Shown in pieces: positions 1 to 7,977 of a stretch of DNA of 37,598 nucleotides. The DNA comes from CAZGXM01 sp964529795. Its GTDB lineage: Bacteria > Bacillota > JADQBR01. The DNA is taken from positions 1-37,598 of the forward strand of contig CAZGXM010000020.1 of NCBI GenBank assembly GCA_964529795.1, in the 5' to 3' direction. A model generated the notes under the pieces. The model made no database searches. It was not told where the DNA came from and was given only the letters and a program-made list of their open reading frames with translations. The translations under genes were made by a program, and so were the position numbers. How positions within the stretch are numbered: position 1 is the stretch's first letter; each line of letters begins with the position of its first letter.

Positions 1-2
1 CC

Positions 3-65
3 ATCGCGTCGGTTGCCGACCGCCTCTTGGTCACGCAAACCGGCGAGGTCGGCTCAAAACCATAA
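3..65 (+). CDS. C-terminal tail of an unidentified protein (partial)
   Basis: An open frame enters from the left edge and stops with TAA at 63-65. It encodes about 20 residues ending in LVTQTGEVGSKP. Of the three forward frames this one has the most protein-like composition, but the piece is too short to name and could be chance. No terminator follows before the next gene. Confidence 0.3.
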   Translation: MASVADRLLVTQTGEVGSKP

Positions 66-131
66 AAACATAGTTGTATACTAGGCTATAGTTTATTGAC
101 CGGAGACAGGATAATTTTTAGGGGGGGTAGG

Positions 132-305
132 ATGCAAAAGCAAAAAAAAGGCACGGGTCCCGTGCGTGGATGTACCATTGATGAAGAAACTCATAAGCGC
201 GTCATAGAGGCCGTCAAATCTACCAAGTATGGCCAGGTAACATTAATTATTCAGGATTCCAAGATTGTTCAGGTGGATAAAACAGAGAAATTCAGATTGA
301 AATAA
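132..305 (+). CDS. YezD-like small protein (DUF2292 family)
   Basis: A 57-residue protein with a basic, polar N-terminus and a compact C-terminal half containing VTLIIQDSKIVQVDKTEKFR, which matches the shape of the YezD/DUF2292 family (a short beta-hairpin rich in Ile and Val that ends in 'KTEK(I/F)R'). The ATG at 132 is preferred over an in-frame start at 96 because a G-rich ribosome site (121-130) lies directly before it. No catalytic residues are evident and the family function is not established. It precedes a sulfate-reduction operon, a setting I recall for this family; the strong terminator between them means it is probably its own transcript. Confidence 0.65.
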   Translation: MQKQKKGTGPVRGCTIDEETHKRVIEAVKSTKYGQVTLIIQDSKIVQVDKTEKFRLK

Positions 306-325
306 AGGCTGACCAGACAACTGGA

Positions 326-362
326 GGCCGGAACGTCATAAAAAACGTTTCCGGCCTTTTTT
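326..362 (+). terminator. Rho-independent terminator after the YezD-like gene
   Basis: GGCCGGAACGT at 326-336 pairs with ACGTTTCCGGCC (one bulged base), and the hairpin is followed directly by a run of six T. It separates the small gene from sat. Confidence 0.88.
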
Positions 363-460
363 CATTTTAAAAAACTTTAATAGGGACTTACACAAGAGGT
401 CAGTCAATTACATACCAGATATGATAAAGGCCAATTAGTTTGAAGAAGGAGGAGAGGTCA

Positions 461-1609
461 TTGCTGGTTGAACCACATGGCGGGACATTGGTTAACAGGA
501 TGCTGGAAGGTGATAAGAGGGCTGCGGTCATGGAAATGGCAGGAGAACTGCCGCGCATACAACTCAGTGCCAGGGAACTATCTGATTTGGAGCTAATGGC
601 TGTAGGGGCTTTGAGCCCGTTAACAGGCTTTATGGATGGGGAGAATTACCGGCGCGTTTTAGACGAAATGCGGCTTGCCGGCGGCTCGGTTTGGACTCTT
701 CCCGTAACTTTAGCTGTTACCGATGAAGAAGCCCGGGAACTGCGCGTTGGTCAAAAAGCTGCGTTGGTTGCCGGTGAAGATATCTACGGGATCATTGAAA
801 TAAGCGATATTTACGACTATGACAAGGTGGAAGAAGCGGAAAAGATATTCAAAACCTCCCGGATGGAGCACCCCGGTGTGGGCCGGGTTTTCAACCAGGG
901 GGATACATATGTCGGTGGTGATATATGGCTTCTGGACTTACCCGCCCCGGAATTTCCCGACTATCACCTGACACCGGCCCAAACCAGGAAAGAATTCCTA
1001 CAGCGCGGCTGGCGGCAGGTGGTAGGCTTCCAGACTCGAAATCCCATCCACCGTGCACATGAATTTTTACAAAAATGTGCCCTGGAAATGGTGGACGGTT
1101 TGCTGCTCCACCCGCTGGTGGGAGAGACCAAAGCGGACGATATTCCGGCGGACATACGCATGGAAAGTTACCAGGTATTGTTGGAAAACTATTACCCCGC
1201 TGACCGGGTTCTCTTGTCGGTACTACCTGCTGCCATGCGTTATGCAGGACCCAGAGAAGCTGTTTTTCATGCTATCATCAGAAAAAACTACGGCTGCAGT
1301 CATTTTATTGTCGGGCGAGACCATGCGGGTGTCGGCGATTATTACGGTACTTACGAAGCCCAGGAGATATTTTCCCGGTTTGACCAGGAAGAGTTGGGGA
1401 TACTCCCCTTAAAGTTTGAACATGCATTTTACTGCAGAAGATGCGACGGCACTGCCAGTTTTAAAACGTGCCCCCACAGCAAGGAAGACCGTCTTTTCTT
1501 GAGCGGTACTCAGGTACGGGAACTGCTGCGCAGGGGCGAGCGCCCGCCGGTGCATTTTACACGGCCGGAGGTGGCTGATGTTTTGATCAGGGGGCTGCGT
1601 GAGAAATAA
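461..1609 (+). CDS. sat: Sulfate adenylyltransferase (ATP sulfurylase)
   Basis: Makes adenosine 5'-phosphosulfate (APS) and pyrophosphate from sulfate and ATP, the first step of sulfate use. The 382-residue protein is full length for the monofunctional bacterial Sat family. It shows the N-terminal PHGGTLVNR block, the nucleotide and sulfate motif QTRNPIHRAHE, the GRDHAGVGDYYG motif, and a Cys cluster (CRRC...TCPH) near the C-terminus. The TTG at 461 is chosen because AAGGAGG at 446-452 lies 8 bases upstream and the product then begins like Bacillus Sat; a TTG at 440 precedes the ribosome site and is unlikely. First gene of the sat-cysC-aprA-aprB-tauE-like run. There is no APS kinase fusion; that enzyme is encoded next. 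Confidence 0.96.
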   Translation: MLVEPHGGTLVNRMLEGDKRAAVMEMAGELPRIQLSARELSDLELMAVGALSPLTGFMDGENYRRVLDEMRLAGGSVWTLPVTLAVTDEEARELRVGQKAALVAGEDIYGIIEISDIYDYDKVEEAEKIFKTSRMEHPGVGRVFNQGDTYVGGDIWLLDLPAPEFPDYHLTPAQTRKEFLQRGWRQVVGFQTRNPIHRAHEFLQKCALEMVDGLLLHPLVGETKADDIPADIRMESYQVLLENYYPADRVLLSVLPAAMRYAGPREAVFHAIIRKNYGCSHFIVGRDHAGVGDYYGTYEAQEIFSRFDQEELGILPLKFEHAFYCRRCDGTASFKTCPHSKEDRLFLSGTQVRELLRRGERPPVHFTRPEVADVLIRGLREK

Positions 1610-1651
1610 CAAACCGTCAAATTTAAAATTTTACCAGAAAGGGGTATCAAT

Positions 1652-2179
1652 ATGGCCGAGAAAGGATTTACCTTATGGTTTACCGGCCTTTCCGGGGCCG
1701 GAAAATCAACTTTGGCCCGGCAGGTTGCGGAAAAGTTGCGGGAAAAAGGAAGAAAAGTGGAGATTTTGGACGGTGATGAGGTCAGGCAGAATTTAAGCAA
1801 GGGTTTGGGTTTCAGCAAAGAGGACCGGGATACCAATATCAGGCGTATCGGTTTTGTGGCAAAACTGTTGGCAAGAAACGGTGTGGTTGCCATTACCGCG
1901 GCCATTTCGCCATACCGGGCAACCCGGGATTATGTGCGCCGGCAAAATGGCGAATTCGTGGAGGTATATGTAAAATGCCCGCTGGAAGAGTGCATCAAAC
2001 GCGATATTAAAGGACTGTATAAAAAGGCCCTTGCCGGGGAAATCCAGCAGTTTACCGGCGTTTCCGACCCTTATGAGGAACCGCCGGACCCGGAGATTAT
2101 TGTGGATACGGTAGCGGAAACCGAAGAGGAAAGCGTTGAGAAAATCATTGACGGCTTGTCTGCATTAAATTATCTCTAA
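1652..2179 (+). CDS. cysC: Adenylylsulfate (APS) kinase
   Basis: Phosphorylates APS to PAPS with ATP. The 175-residue protein has the Walker A loop GLSGAGKST at residues 12-20, the DGDEVR segment that contacts APS, the FSKEDRDTNIRRIG motif, and the AAISPYRATRD and IKGLYKKA segments typical of CysC. A purine-rich ribosome site precedes the ATG. It lies 42 bases after sat and just before an AprA-type gene. The combination is notable: AprAB reductases take APS, not PAPS, so this kinase competes with the reductase for the same substrate, or supplies PAPS for sulfation. Family assignment is secure; its role here is inference. Confidence 0.95.
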   Translation: MAEKGFTLWFTGLSGAGKSTLARQVAEKLREKGRKVEILDGDEVRQNLSKGLGFSKEDRDTNIRRIGFVAKLLARNGVVAITAAISPYRATRDYVRRQNGEFVEVYVKCPLEECIKRDIKGLYKKALAGEIQQFTGVSDPYEEPPDPEIIVDTVAETEEESVEKIIDGLSALNYL

Positions 2180-2192
2180 GCGGTGAGTGGTA

Positions 2193-3884
2193 ATGACAAG
2201 AGAGGTCAAAACAATTTCTTGTGACATCTTGATTATCGGCGGTGGTGCGGCCGGGTGTATCGCTGCTGTTACTGCCAAAGAGGAACAGCCCCGGCTTGAT
2301 GTATTGATTATGGAAAAAGCGCACGTCGAAAGAAGCGGTTGCCTGGCGGCGGGAATTAATGCCCTGAACGCCTATCTCAATCCCGGGGAGACACCGGCAA
2401 GTTTTTTAAGATATGTGAAAAATGATGCAAATGGTGTGGTTAGAGAGGACCTTTTATTGACTATGGCTGCCGGTTTCAACAGGGCAGCGCGGCGGCTTGA
2501 GGAGTGGGGATTACCGATCTTGAAAGATGAAGAAGGAAATTACCTCTCCCGGGGCAGGCGCAGCATCCGTATTTTGGGAGAGAGGATTAAACCTATTATA
2601 GCGCAGGCCGTTTACCGTTCCGGTGCCCGGGTATTAAACAGGACGGTTGCCACCAATTATATTTTGCAGGGAAACAAAGTGGTGGGTGCTTTTGGTTTCA
2701 ACGTGAGGACGGGAGATTTTTATGTCGTGAAAGCCGGGACCGTAATCTGCGCCACCGGCGGTGCCTGCGGTATTTATGCCCCCAACAACCCGGGCGCGGC
2801 CAGGCACAAGACATGGTACCCTCCCTTTAATGCCGGTGCCGGGTATGCCATGGGTATTCGGGCGGGGGCGGAAATGACCGGTTTTGAAATGCGCTTTATT
2901 GCCTTAAGGGTCAAGGACACACTGGCGCCTACGGGAACGGTGGTCCAGGGAATTGGCGCCAAAGCAAGACAGGTCAACGCCCGGGGCGAAGAGTACCTGA
3001 AGGAATACCCGGAGGTAAAAACATTTACCCGGCTGCAGGCAACTCTGGAACAGTGGCGTCAAGGGAAAGGGCCTTGTTACTTGGACCTGAATGAATTTAA
3101 TCGGGAAGAAATGACGGCTTTAAAGGAGGCGTATCTGAACATGTGCCCGGGGATGGTGCTTTACCTGGCAGACCGCGGGGGAAGTGACGGAGCCAGGATG
3201 TTGGAGATTACCGGTTCGGAACCCTACATTGTGGGCGGGCATACTCAGGCCGGCTATTGGGTTGATGTCCACCGGCGGACAACGCTGGAAAACCTTTATG
3301 CAGCGGGTGAAGTGGCGGGAGGGGCGCCGAAGAAATATGCCACCGGATCCATGGCGGAGGGGGAATTGGCGGTACGCCATGCCCTGAAAAATCTGCCTGC
3401 CCCTGTCCCGGAAGTGGGACCGGAGCTAATTTCTGCCGAGATGGACCGGGTGTTCAGGCCAATGGCGGTTAGTGACGGCTTTTCCCCGCAGGAGTTGGAG
3501 GAAGCAATGCAAAAAACCATGGACGAATACGCCGGCGGTATCAGTACCGGCTATACTTTTACGGAAAAATCGCTCACGATTGCAAAAAGGAATCTGGCGG
3601 AACTGACGCAGCTTTCGCGGAAACTGGCGGCGGCTGATTACCACCAGTTGATGCGCGCCCACGAGGTTATCGACCGTTTGTTGGTGGCACGGGTTTTGAT
3701 TGAACATCTTTTATACCGGAAGGAAACGCGCTGGCCCTGTTACCAAACCCGCCTTGACTACCCCTTTAAAGATGACAAGCGTTGGCTGATTTTTGTTAAT
3801 TCCCGGTATGACAAAGAGCGCAATAGAGTGGAAATTAGGGAAAGAGCATGTTGTGAGGTGAGGAAAAATGAGTATAGTGCCTGA
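2193..3884 (+). CDS. aprA: Adenylylsulfate reductase alpha subunit, AprA-like flavoprotein
   Basis: FAD subunit that would reduce APS to sulfite and AMP together with the ferredoxin-like AprB. The 563-residue protein starts with a dinucleotide-binding fold (IIGGGAAGCIAA), then shows AprA-like blocks: EKAHVERSG, RYVKNDANGVVRED, ERIKPIIAQA, CATGGACGIY, and a C-terminal ETRWPCYQ ... FVNSRYD region. It is clearly shorter than dissimilatory AprA (about 650 or more residues), which fits the shorter clostridial type. The ATG at 2193 is preferred to the GTG at 2187 because GGTGAG lies just upstream. It overlaps aprB by 17 bases, so translation is probably coupled. A generic fumarate-reductase-like flavoprotein is the alternative, but the sat and aprB neighbours argue strongly for APS reductase. 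Confidence 0.88.
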   Translation: MTREVKTISCDILIIGGGAAGCIAAVTAKEEQPRLDVLIMEKAHVERSGCLAAGINALNAYLNPGETPASFLRYVKNDANGVVREDLLLTMAAGFNRAARRLEEWGLPILKDEEGNYLSRGRRSIRILGERIKPIIAQAVYRSGARVLNRTVATNYILQGNKVVGAFGFNVRTGDFYVVKAGTVICATGGACGIYAPNNPGAARHKTWYPPFNAGAGYAMGIRAGAEMTGFEMRFIALRVKDTLAPTGTVVQGIGAKARQVNARGEEYLKEYPEVKTFTRLQATLEQWRQGKGPCYLDLNEFNREEMTALKEAYLNMCPGMVLYLADRGGSDGARMLEITGSEPYIVGGHTQAGYWVDVHRRTTLENLYAAGEVAGGAPKKYATGSMAEGELAVRHALKNLPAPVPEVGPELISAEMDRVFRPMAVSDGFSPQELEEAMQKTMDEYAGGISTGYTFTEKSLTIAKRNLAELTQLSRKLAAADYHQLMRAHEVIDRLLVARVLIEHLLYRKETRWPCYQTRLDYPFKDDKRWLIFVNSRYDKERNRVEIRERACCEVRKNEYSA

Positions 3885-4194
3885 CAGGTGCCTTTGCACC
3901 GGCTGCGGTTCAAGCAGTGAACCGCCTTGTGTAAGAATCTGCCCGGGTGACCTTCTTTACAAGAAAGACGGTAAAGTGGCAGTAAGGGACGCTGCCGATT
4001 GTTGGGATTGTGCTGCTTGTGTCAAGGTTTGCCTGCAAGGAGCCCTCTACCTCCAGCTTCCTCCAGTTGCCGGCGGCCGGGGAACGAAACTAACGGCAAG
4101 GACATATCGGGATAAGACCCTGTGGTTGGTGAAACGAACAAATGGAAGGGAAGAAAAATATTCAATTCCGGCGGTTGGTTTTAAGAGCTGCTGA
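3868..4194 (+). CDS. aprB: Adenylylsulfate reductase beta subunit, AprB-like 2[4Fe-4S] protein
   Basis: A 108-residue iron-sulfur partner that passes electrons to the AprA flavin. Cluster ligands are visible as C10-x2-C13-x7-C21-x3-C25, with the 7-residue gap seen in AprB, and C45-x2-C48-x2-C51-x3-C55 in the block CWDCAACVKVC. After the ferredoxin core comes a short beta tail with LWLVKRTNGREEKYSIP, matching the AprB C-terminal domain, but the extended tail of dissimilatory AprB is missing. A Leu replaces the usual Pro after the last cluster Cys. The start codon lies inside the end of aprA behind a GAGGTGAGGA ribosome site. Confidence 0.9.
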   Translation: MSIVPDRCLCTGCGSSSEPPCVRICPGDLLYKKDGKVAVRDAADCWDCAACVKVCLQGALYLQLPPVAGGRGTKLTARTYRDKTLWLVKRTNGREEKYSIPAVGFKSC

Positions 4195-4226
4195 TTGTAG
4201 TCAATGAACTTTATGGAGGGGAGAAA

Positions 4227-4973
4227 ATGGATTGGAGACTTGTTGCCGATGCCATGCTGGTGGGGCTGCTGGCCCAATTGGTTGACGGGGCTCTAGGTAT
4301 GGCTTACGGCATTATTTCCAACTCTTTCCTGTTAAGCTTGGGTATCAGTCCGGCGGTAAGCAGCGCCAGTATTCACCTCGCCGAAGTCTTTACAACCTTA
4401 ACTTCCGGTATCTGCCATCTCAAGTTGGGTAATGTTGATAAAGAACTGCTTGGACGGCTGGTGCTGCCGGGGATGCTGGCCGGAGTGTCAGGTGCGGTTG
4501 TTGCAACTGCAGTGCCCGGGAAAGTGTTAAAACCCTTTGTGACTGTTTACTTGATAATAATGGGTTTGGTGGTGTTAAACCGGGTGCGTCAACGAAAAGC
4601 CCCTGAAGAAAGCAATTTCGGGACCGGCAAATGGCTACTGCCGCTCGGGGCCGCCGGCGGTTTTTTTGATGCTGTAGGAGGCGGCGGTTGGGGGCCTATT
4701 GTCACTTCCACACTCCTCGGCCGGGGATACGCCCCCAGGAAGGTTATCGGTTCAGTGAGCCTGTCGGAATTCTTTGTAACCCTGGTCCAGTCATTTATGT
4801 TTTTATTGCTGCTCAGGTCGGTCCAATGGGAACTGGTAATCGGACTGATTATTGGCGGGGTTCTGGCCGCACCGTTAGCAGCTTTTGCCTGTCGCAAAAT
4901 ACGCCCGCGGGTCTTGATGACCACTATCGGCACATTTCTGCTGGTCATAAATATATACCGTATCTTTCTGTAA
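4227..4973 (+). CDS. Sulfite exporter TauE/SafE family membrane protein
   Basis: A 248-residue integral membrane protein with about 7-8 hydrophobic segments and the two internally similar halves typical of TauE/SafE. Signature stretches are LVDGALGMAYG near the N-terminus and FFDAVGGGGWGP near residue 150. The family moves sulfur-containing anions such as sulfite, sulfoacetate or sulfate. Position as last gene of a sulfate activation and reduction operon suggests either sulfate entry or removal of excess sulfite; the sequence cannot decide which. A GGAGGGGAG ribosome site precedes the ATG, and a strong terminator follows the stop. Confidence 0.88.
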   Translation: MDWRLVADAMLVGLLAQLVDGALGMAYGIISNSFLLSLGISPAVSSASIHLAEVFTTLTSGICHLKLGNVDKELLGRLVLPGMLAGVSGAVVATAVPGKVLKPFVTVYLIIMGLVVLNRVRQRKAPEESNFGTGKWLLPLGAAGGFFDAVGGGGWGPIVTSTLLGRGYAPRKVIGSVSLSEFFVTLVQSFMFLLLLRSVQWELVIGLIIGGVLAAPLAAFACRKIRPRVLMTTIGTFLLVINIYRIFL

Positions 4974-4978
4974 AAATG

Positions 4979-5025
4979 GACGGTTCTTGACCTGAACAAT
5001 CAAATCAAGAGCCGTCTTGTTTTTT
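4979..5025 (+). terminator. Rho-independent terminator of the sulfur operon
   Basis: GACGGTTCTTGA (4979-4990) pairs with TCAAGAGCCGTC (5005-5016), a 12-bp stem with one G-T pair, followed by TTGTTTTTTC. Confidence 0.9.
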
Positions 5026-5250
5026 CAAAGACTAAATTGCCGGTTAAGAATTATAAAAATGTTTTCGGGGGAAATACAACTATTGTATAAAATATCCCCA
5101 AAATGGTAATATTTTTCTCATAAGTGAGAATTCTAAGTTTTAAGAATCAACTTCGCTAAGAGAAAAAAAGATTTACATAGAATTAACAAGGAAATAAAAG
5201 ATATTTGGTGGCATTTAAAAATATTTTCCAAAATCGGCTGTTCTTAATAC

Positions 5251-5279
5251 TTGCATACATAAGAAACCTTGACTATTAT
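5251..5279 (+). promoter_or_regulatory. Sigma-A promoter of groESL
   Basis: TTGCAT at 5251-5256, a 17-base spacer, and TATTAT at 5274-5279. Transcription would start near 5286, placing the CIRCE operator in the first part of the transcript, as is usual. The region 5026-5250 before it is AT-rich and I see nothing else in it. A TTGACT at 5269 is an alternative -35 but has no good -10 partner. Confidence 0.7.
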
Positions 5280-5291
5280 TATTGTTGGATG

Positions 5292-5318
5292 TTAGCACTC
5301 ACTAATAGTGAGTGCTAA
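5292..5318 (+). promoter_or_regulatory. CIRCE operator (HrcA binding site)
   Basis: TTAGCACTC at 5292-5300 and GAGTGCTAA at 5310-5318 form a perfect 9-9-9 inverted repeat identical to the CIRCE consensus. HrcA binding here would repress groESL outside heat stress. hrcA is not in the window. Confidence 0.98.
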
Positions 5319-5355
5319 TAATAAATATCACATAACAGAAGGAGGGTTTGTTGTA

Positions 5356-5643
5356 ATGAACATCAAGCCATTAGGTGACAGAGTTGTTATCAAGGTGCTG
5401 GAATCTGAGGAGAAAACTGCCAGCGGTATAGTACTGCCTGATACCGCCAAGGAAAAGCCCCAGGAAGGTGAAGTGGTTGCGGTAGGCAGTGGCCGTATGC
5501 TGGAAAACGGCGAGAAGGTTGCTTTGGAAGTAAAAGAAGGCGACCGGGTTATTTATTCCAAATATGCCGGCACTGAAATCAAATTGGACGGCAAGGAATA
5601 CTTGATCTTGGCTGAACGTGACATCCTGGCTAAAGTTGAGTAA
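5356..5643 (+). CDS. groES: Co-chaperonin GroES
   Basis: The 95-residue seven-fold lid of the GroEL chaperonin, cytoplasmic. It begins MNIKPLGDRVVIK and carries the mobile-loop region EEKTASGIVLPDTAKEKP, both family hallmarks, and has the usual length. The ATG at 5356 follows GGAGGG (5341-5346) at normal spacing; a longer in-frame reading from 5308 would begin inside CIRCE and is rejected. It is followed after 37 bases by groEL, and both are under the CIRCE-controlled promoter. Confidence 0.98.
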   Translation: MNIKPLGDRVVIKVLESEEKTASGIVLPDTAKEKPQEGEVVAVGSGRMLENGEKVALEVKEGDRVIYSKYAGTEIKLDGKEYLILAERDILAKVE

Positions 5644-5680
5644 ACAAACATAAGATACTAAATTTAAGGAGGGAATTAAT

Positions 5681-7300
5681 TTGGCTAAGCAAATAGTTTT
5701 CCGTGAAGAAGCACGGCATGCTTTGGAGCGGGGCGTAAATGCTCTTGCTGATACGGTAAAAATTACCCTTGGGCCCAAGGGACGTAACGTGGTATTGGAA
5801 AAGAAATTTGGTTCCCCGTCTATTACTAACGACGGTGTTACCATTGCCAGGGAAATTGAATTGAAAGACCCCCTGGAAAATATGGGTGCGCAGCTGGTAA
5901 AAGAGGTTGCTACCAAGACCAACGATGTTGCCGGTGACGGTACTACGACAGCAACTCTGCTGGCACAGGCAATTATTCGCGAGGGCTTGAAAAACGTTGC
6001 TGCCGGTGCCAACCCCATGGTACTGAAAAAAGGTATCCAGAAGGCGGTGGCAAAAGCGGTGGAGGAACTAAAGACCATTAGCGAACCCATTGAAAGCAAG
6101 GAAGCCATCAGTCAGGTAGCGTCAATTTCCGCCAACGATGAGGAAATCGGCCAACTGATTGCCGAGGCAATGGAAAAAGTGGGCAAGGACGGAGTTATTA
6201 CCGTTGAAGAGTCCCAGGGTATTGGTACTACTCTTGACGTGGTGGAAGGGATGCAGTTTGACCGGGGTTACATATCCCCTTACATGGTAACCGATACCGA
6301 GAAGATGGAAGCGGTCCTGGAAGAACCGTACATTTTGATCACCGACAAGAAGGTCTCCGCTGTAAACGACATTCTCCCGGTATTGGAGAAAGTAGTACAG
6401 TCCGGCAAGCCCCTGCTGATTATCGCCGAAGATGTAGAAGGCGAAGCATTGGCTACCATGGTAGTTAACAAGTTGAGAGGCACCTTTACCGCTGTTGCGG
6501 TTAAAGCTCCTGGTTTTGGTGACCGCAGAAAAGCTATGCTGCAGGACATTGCCGTGCTTACCGGCGGCCAGGTGATTTCCGAAGAAGTTGGCCTGAAACT
6601 GGAAAACGTTACTATGGAAATGCTGGGCCGAGCTCGTCAAGTAACTATTAGTAAAGAAGAAACTACAATTGTCGAAGGTCGTGGCTCGGCAGAAGAAATC
6701 GAAAAGCGCATTGCCCAAATTCGCCGCCAGTATGAGGAGTCAACTTCTGAGTTTGATAAGGAGAAACTTCAGGAGCGCTTGGCAAAACTTGCCGGCGGCG
6801 TGGCAGTGGTCGGTGTCGGTGCAGCTACTGAAACGGAAATGAAGGAGAAAAAACTGCGTATTGAAGACGCTTTAGCGGCTACCCGTGCCGCAGTGGAGGA
6901 AGGTATTGTGGCCGGCGGCGGTACTGCTTTGATTGATATTCTGCCTGCTCTGGACAGCATCCAACTGGAAGGCGACGAGATGACCGGTGTGAATATTGTT
7001 AAGAAGGCTTTGGAAGAGCCTGTGCGCCAAATTGCGGCCAACGCTGGTGCTGAAGGTTCCGTGGTTGTGGAAAAAGTAAAAGCCGCTGACAAAGGTGTTG
7101 GTTTTAACGCTATTACCGGGCAGTATGAGGATATGATTGCTGCAGGTATTGTTGACCCGGCCAAAGTTACCCGTTCTGCATTGCAAAATGCAGCCAGTAT
7201 CGCATCCATGCTGCTTACCACAGAAACATTGGTAGCTGACATTCCTGAGGAAAATGAAAACAATATGCCCGGTGGAGGCGGCATGCCCCCGATGATGTAA
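5681..7300 (+). CDS. groEL: Chaperonin GroEL
   Basis: The 539-residue 60-kDa chaperonin that folds proteins in a double-ring cavity capped by GroES. It shows ITLGPKGRNVVLEKKFGSP near the N-terminus, the ATP-hydrolysis motif GDGTTTAT, the apical-domain substrate region, the VEEGIVAGGGTAL block, and the Gly/Met-rich tail ending GGGGMPPMM. The start codon is TTG behind AAGGAGGG. Length and ends are normal. It forms an operon with groES and ends at a clear terminator. Confidence 0.98.
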   Translation: MAKQIVFREEARHALERGVNALADTVKITLGPKGRNVVLEKKFGSPSITNDGVTIAREIELKDPLENMGAQLVKEVATKTNDVAGDGTTTATLLAQAIIREGLKNVAAGANPMVLKKGIQKAVAKAVEELKTISEPIESKEAISQVASISANDEEIGQLIAEAMEKVGKDGVITVEESQGIGTTLDVVEGMQFDRGYISPYMVTDTEKMEAVLEEPYILITDKKVSAVNDILPVLEKVVQSGKPLLIIAEDVEGEALATMVVNKLRGTFTAVAVKAPGFGDRRKAMLQDIAVLTGGQVISEEVGLKLENVTMEMLGRARQVTISKEETTIVEGRGSAEEIEKRIAQIRRQYEESTSEFDKEKLQERLAKLAGGVAVVGVGAATETEMKEKKLRIEDALAATRAAVEEGIVAGGGTALIDILPALDSIQLEGDEMTGVNIVKKALEEPVRQIAANAGAEGSVVVEKVKAADKGVGFNAITGQYEDMIAAGIVDPAKVTRSALQNAASIASMLLTTETLVADIPEENENNMPGGGGMPPMM

Positions 7301-7314
7301 CCGGTTGATTTACA

Positions 7315-7346
7315 AACCCTATCCCCGATGTGGGATGGGGTTTTTT
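7315..7346 (+). terminator. Rho-independent terminator of groESL
   Basis: ACCCTATCCC at 7316-7325 pairs with GGGATGGGGT at 7332-7341 (one G-T pair) and is followed by TTTTTTC. Confidence 0.9.
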
Positions 7347-7369
7347 CTTTCTCAAAATGATATCCGTAT

Positions 7370-7421
7370 CAAATTGAGACTTCCTTTATATCAAGGGGTT
7401 TGCGTGATCTGTCTCATTTTG
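7370..7421 (+). promoter_or_regulatory. Inverted repeat upstream of kor, possible activator site
   Basis: CAAATTGAGAC at 7370-7380 and GTCTCATTTTG at 7411-7421 are inverted copies (10 of 11 positions). A related CAAAATGA lies at 7353-7360. They sit about 210-270 bases upstream of the sigma-54 promoter, a distance typical of enhancer-type sites. Binding by the downstream regulator is inference. The rest of 7422-7620 shows nothing I can name. Confidence 0.35.
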
Positions 7422-7625
7422 CGATGGTGTATACATGAATACAAGTTAACCAGGGAGTAATTTTAGTAACAAAGCCCTTGGATGTACAAAATTTACAGGT
7501 ACTGTTGAAGACTGATTAATCTTTCGATTGAAAGCGCAGCAATGCCTATAATATAGCTTTTCAGGCCATGGATAAAGAAGTGCGGAAAAAGTGCTTATTG
7601 TATAAATTTTTAGAACATGTTACTT

Positions 7626-7642
7626 TTGGCATATAAATTGCT
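7626..7642 (+). promoter_or_regulatory. Sigma-54 (-24/-12) promoter for korDABC
   Basis: TTGGCATATAAATTGCT matches the sigma-54 consensus YTGGCACGRNNNTTGCW at the invariant GG (7628-7629) and GC (7640-7641), with exactly ten bases between them. Transcription would begin near 7653, about 100 bases before korD. The gene after kor encodes a sigma-54 activator, which supports the call. Confidence 0.75.
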
Positions 7643-7752
7643 TAAAAGATTTGGCGAAAGAAGTAAGACTTATAAATTAATACTTTAAGTATTGTTGGGT
7701 TGTCAGGTTTAAGTATTGCAAGGCAAAATATTTGATTTAGAGGTGGTATTTG

Positions 7753-7977
7753 ATGGCAAAAGCATTGTCTCCACTGAAACCCGGTGAAATAAAGGTAAAA
7801 AAACATTGGTGCAAAGCTTGCGGTATCTGTATTGCCCTTTGCCCACAGCAGGTACTGGCGGCTGACGAACAGGGAAAAGTGGCAGTTGCCAATCCGGATA
7901 GATGTATTAACTGCGGCATCTGTGAAACCCATTGTCCTGATTTTGCCATCAGTGTGGAGGTGAGCGGCAATGACTGA
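7753..7977 (+). CDS. korD: 2-oxoacid:ferredoxin oxidoreductase delta subunit, 2[4Fe-4S] ferredoxin
   Basis: A 74-residue bacterial-type ferredoxin subunit that carries electrons out of the oxidoreductase. Cluster ligands are C20-x2-C23-x2-C26-x3-C30 followed by P, and C51-x2-C54-x2-C57-x3-C61 followed by P. A preceding TTG in frame is rejected, since GAGGTGG at 7740-7746 is correctly spaced for the ATG at 7753. The gene overlaps korA by 8 bases. The D-A-B-C order is that of four-subunit 2-oxoglutarate ferredoxin oxidoreductases. Confidence 0.93.
   Translation: MAKALSPLKPGEIKVKKHWCKACGICIALCPQQVLAADEQGKVAVANPDRCINCGICETHCPDFAISVEVSGND

Noticed and set aside
389..425. Promoter before sat based on TATGAT at 420-425
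   Set aside because: The matching -35 position is poor (AGGTCA) and no alternative spacing improves it; too weak to list as a feature.
5371..6108. Long open frame of 245 codons on the - strand opposite groES/groEL
   Set aside because: It is antisense to two unmistakable genes, its product has no family resemblance, and such shadows are common opposite highly expressed genes.
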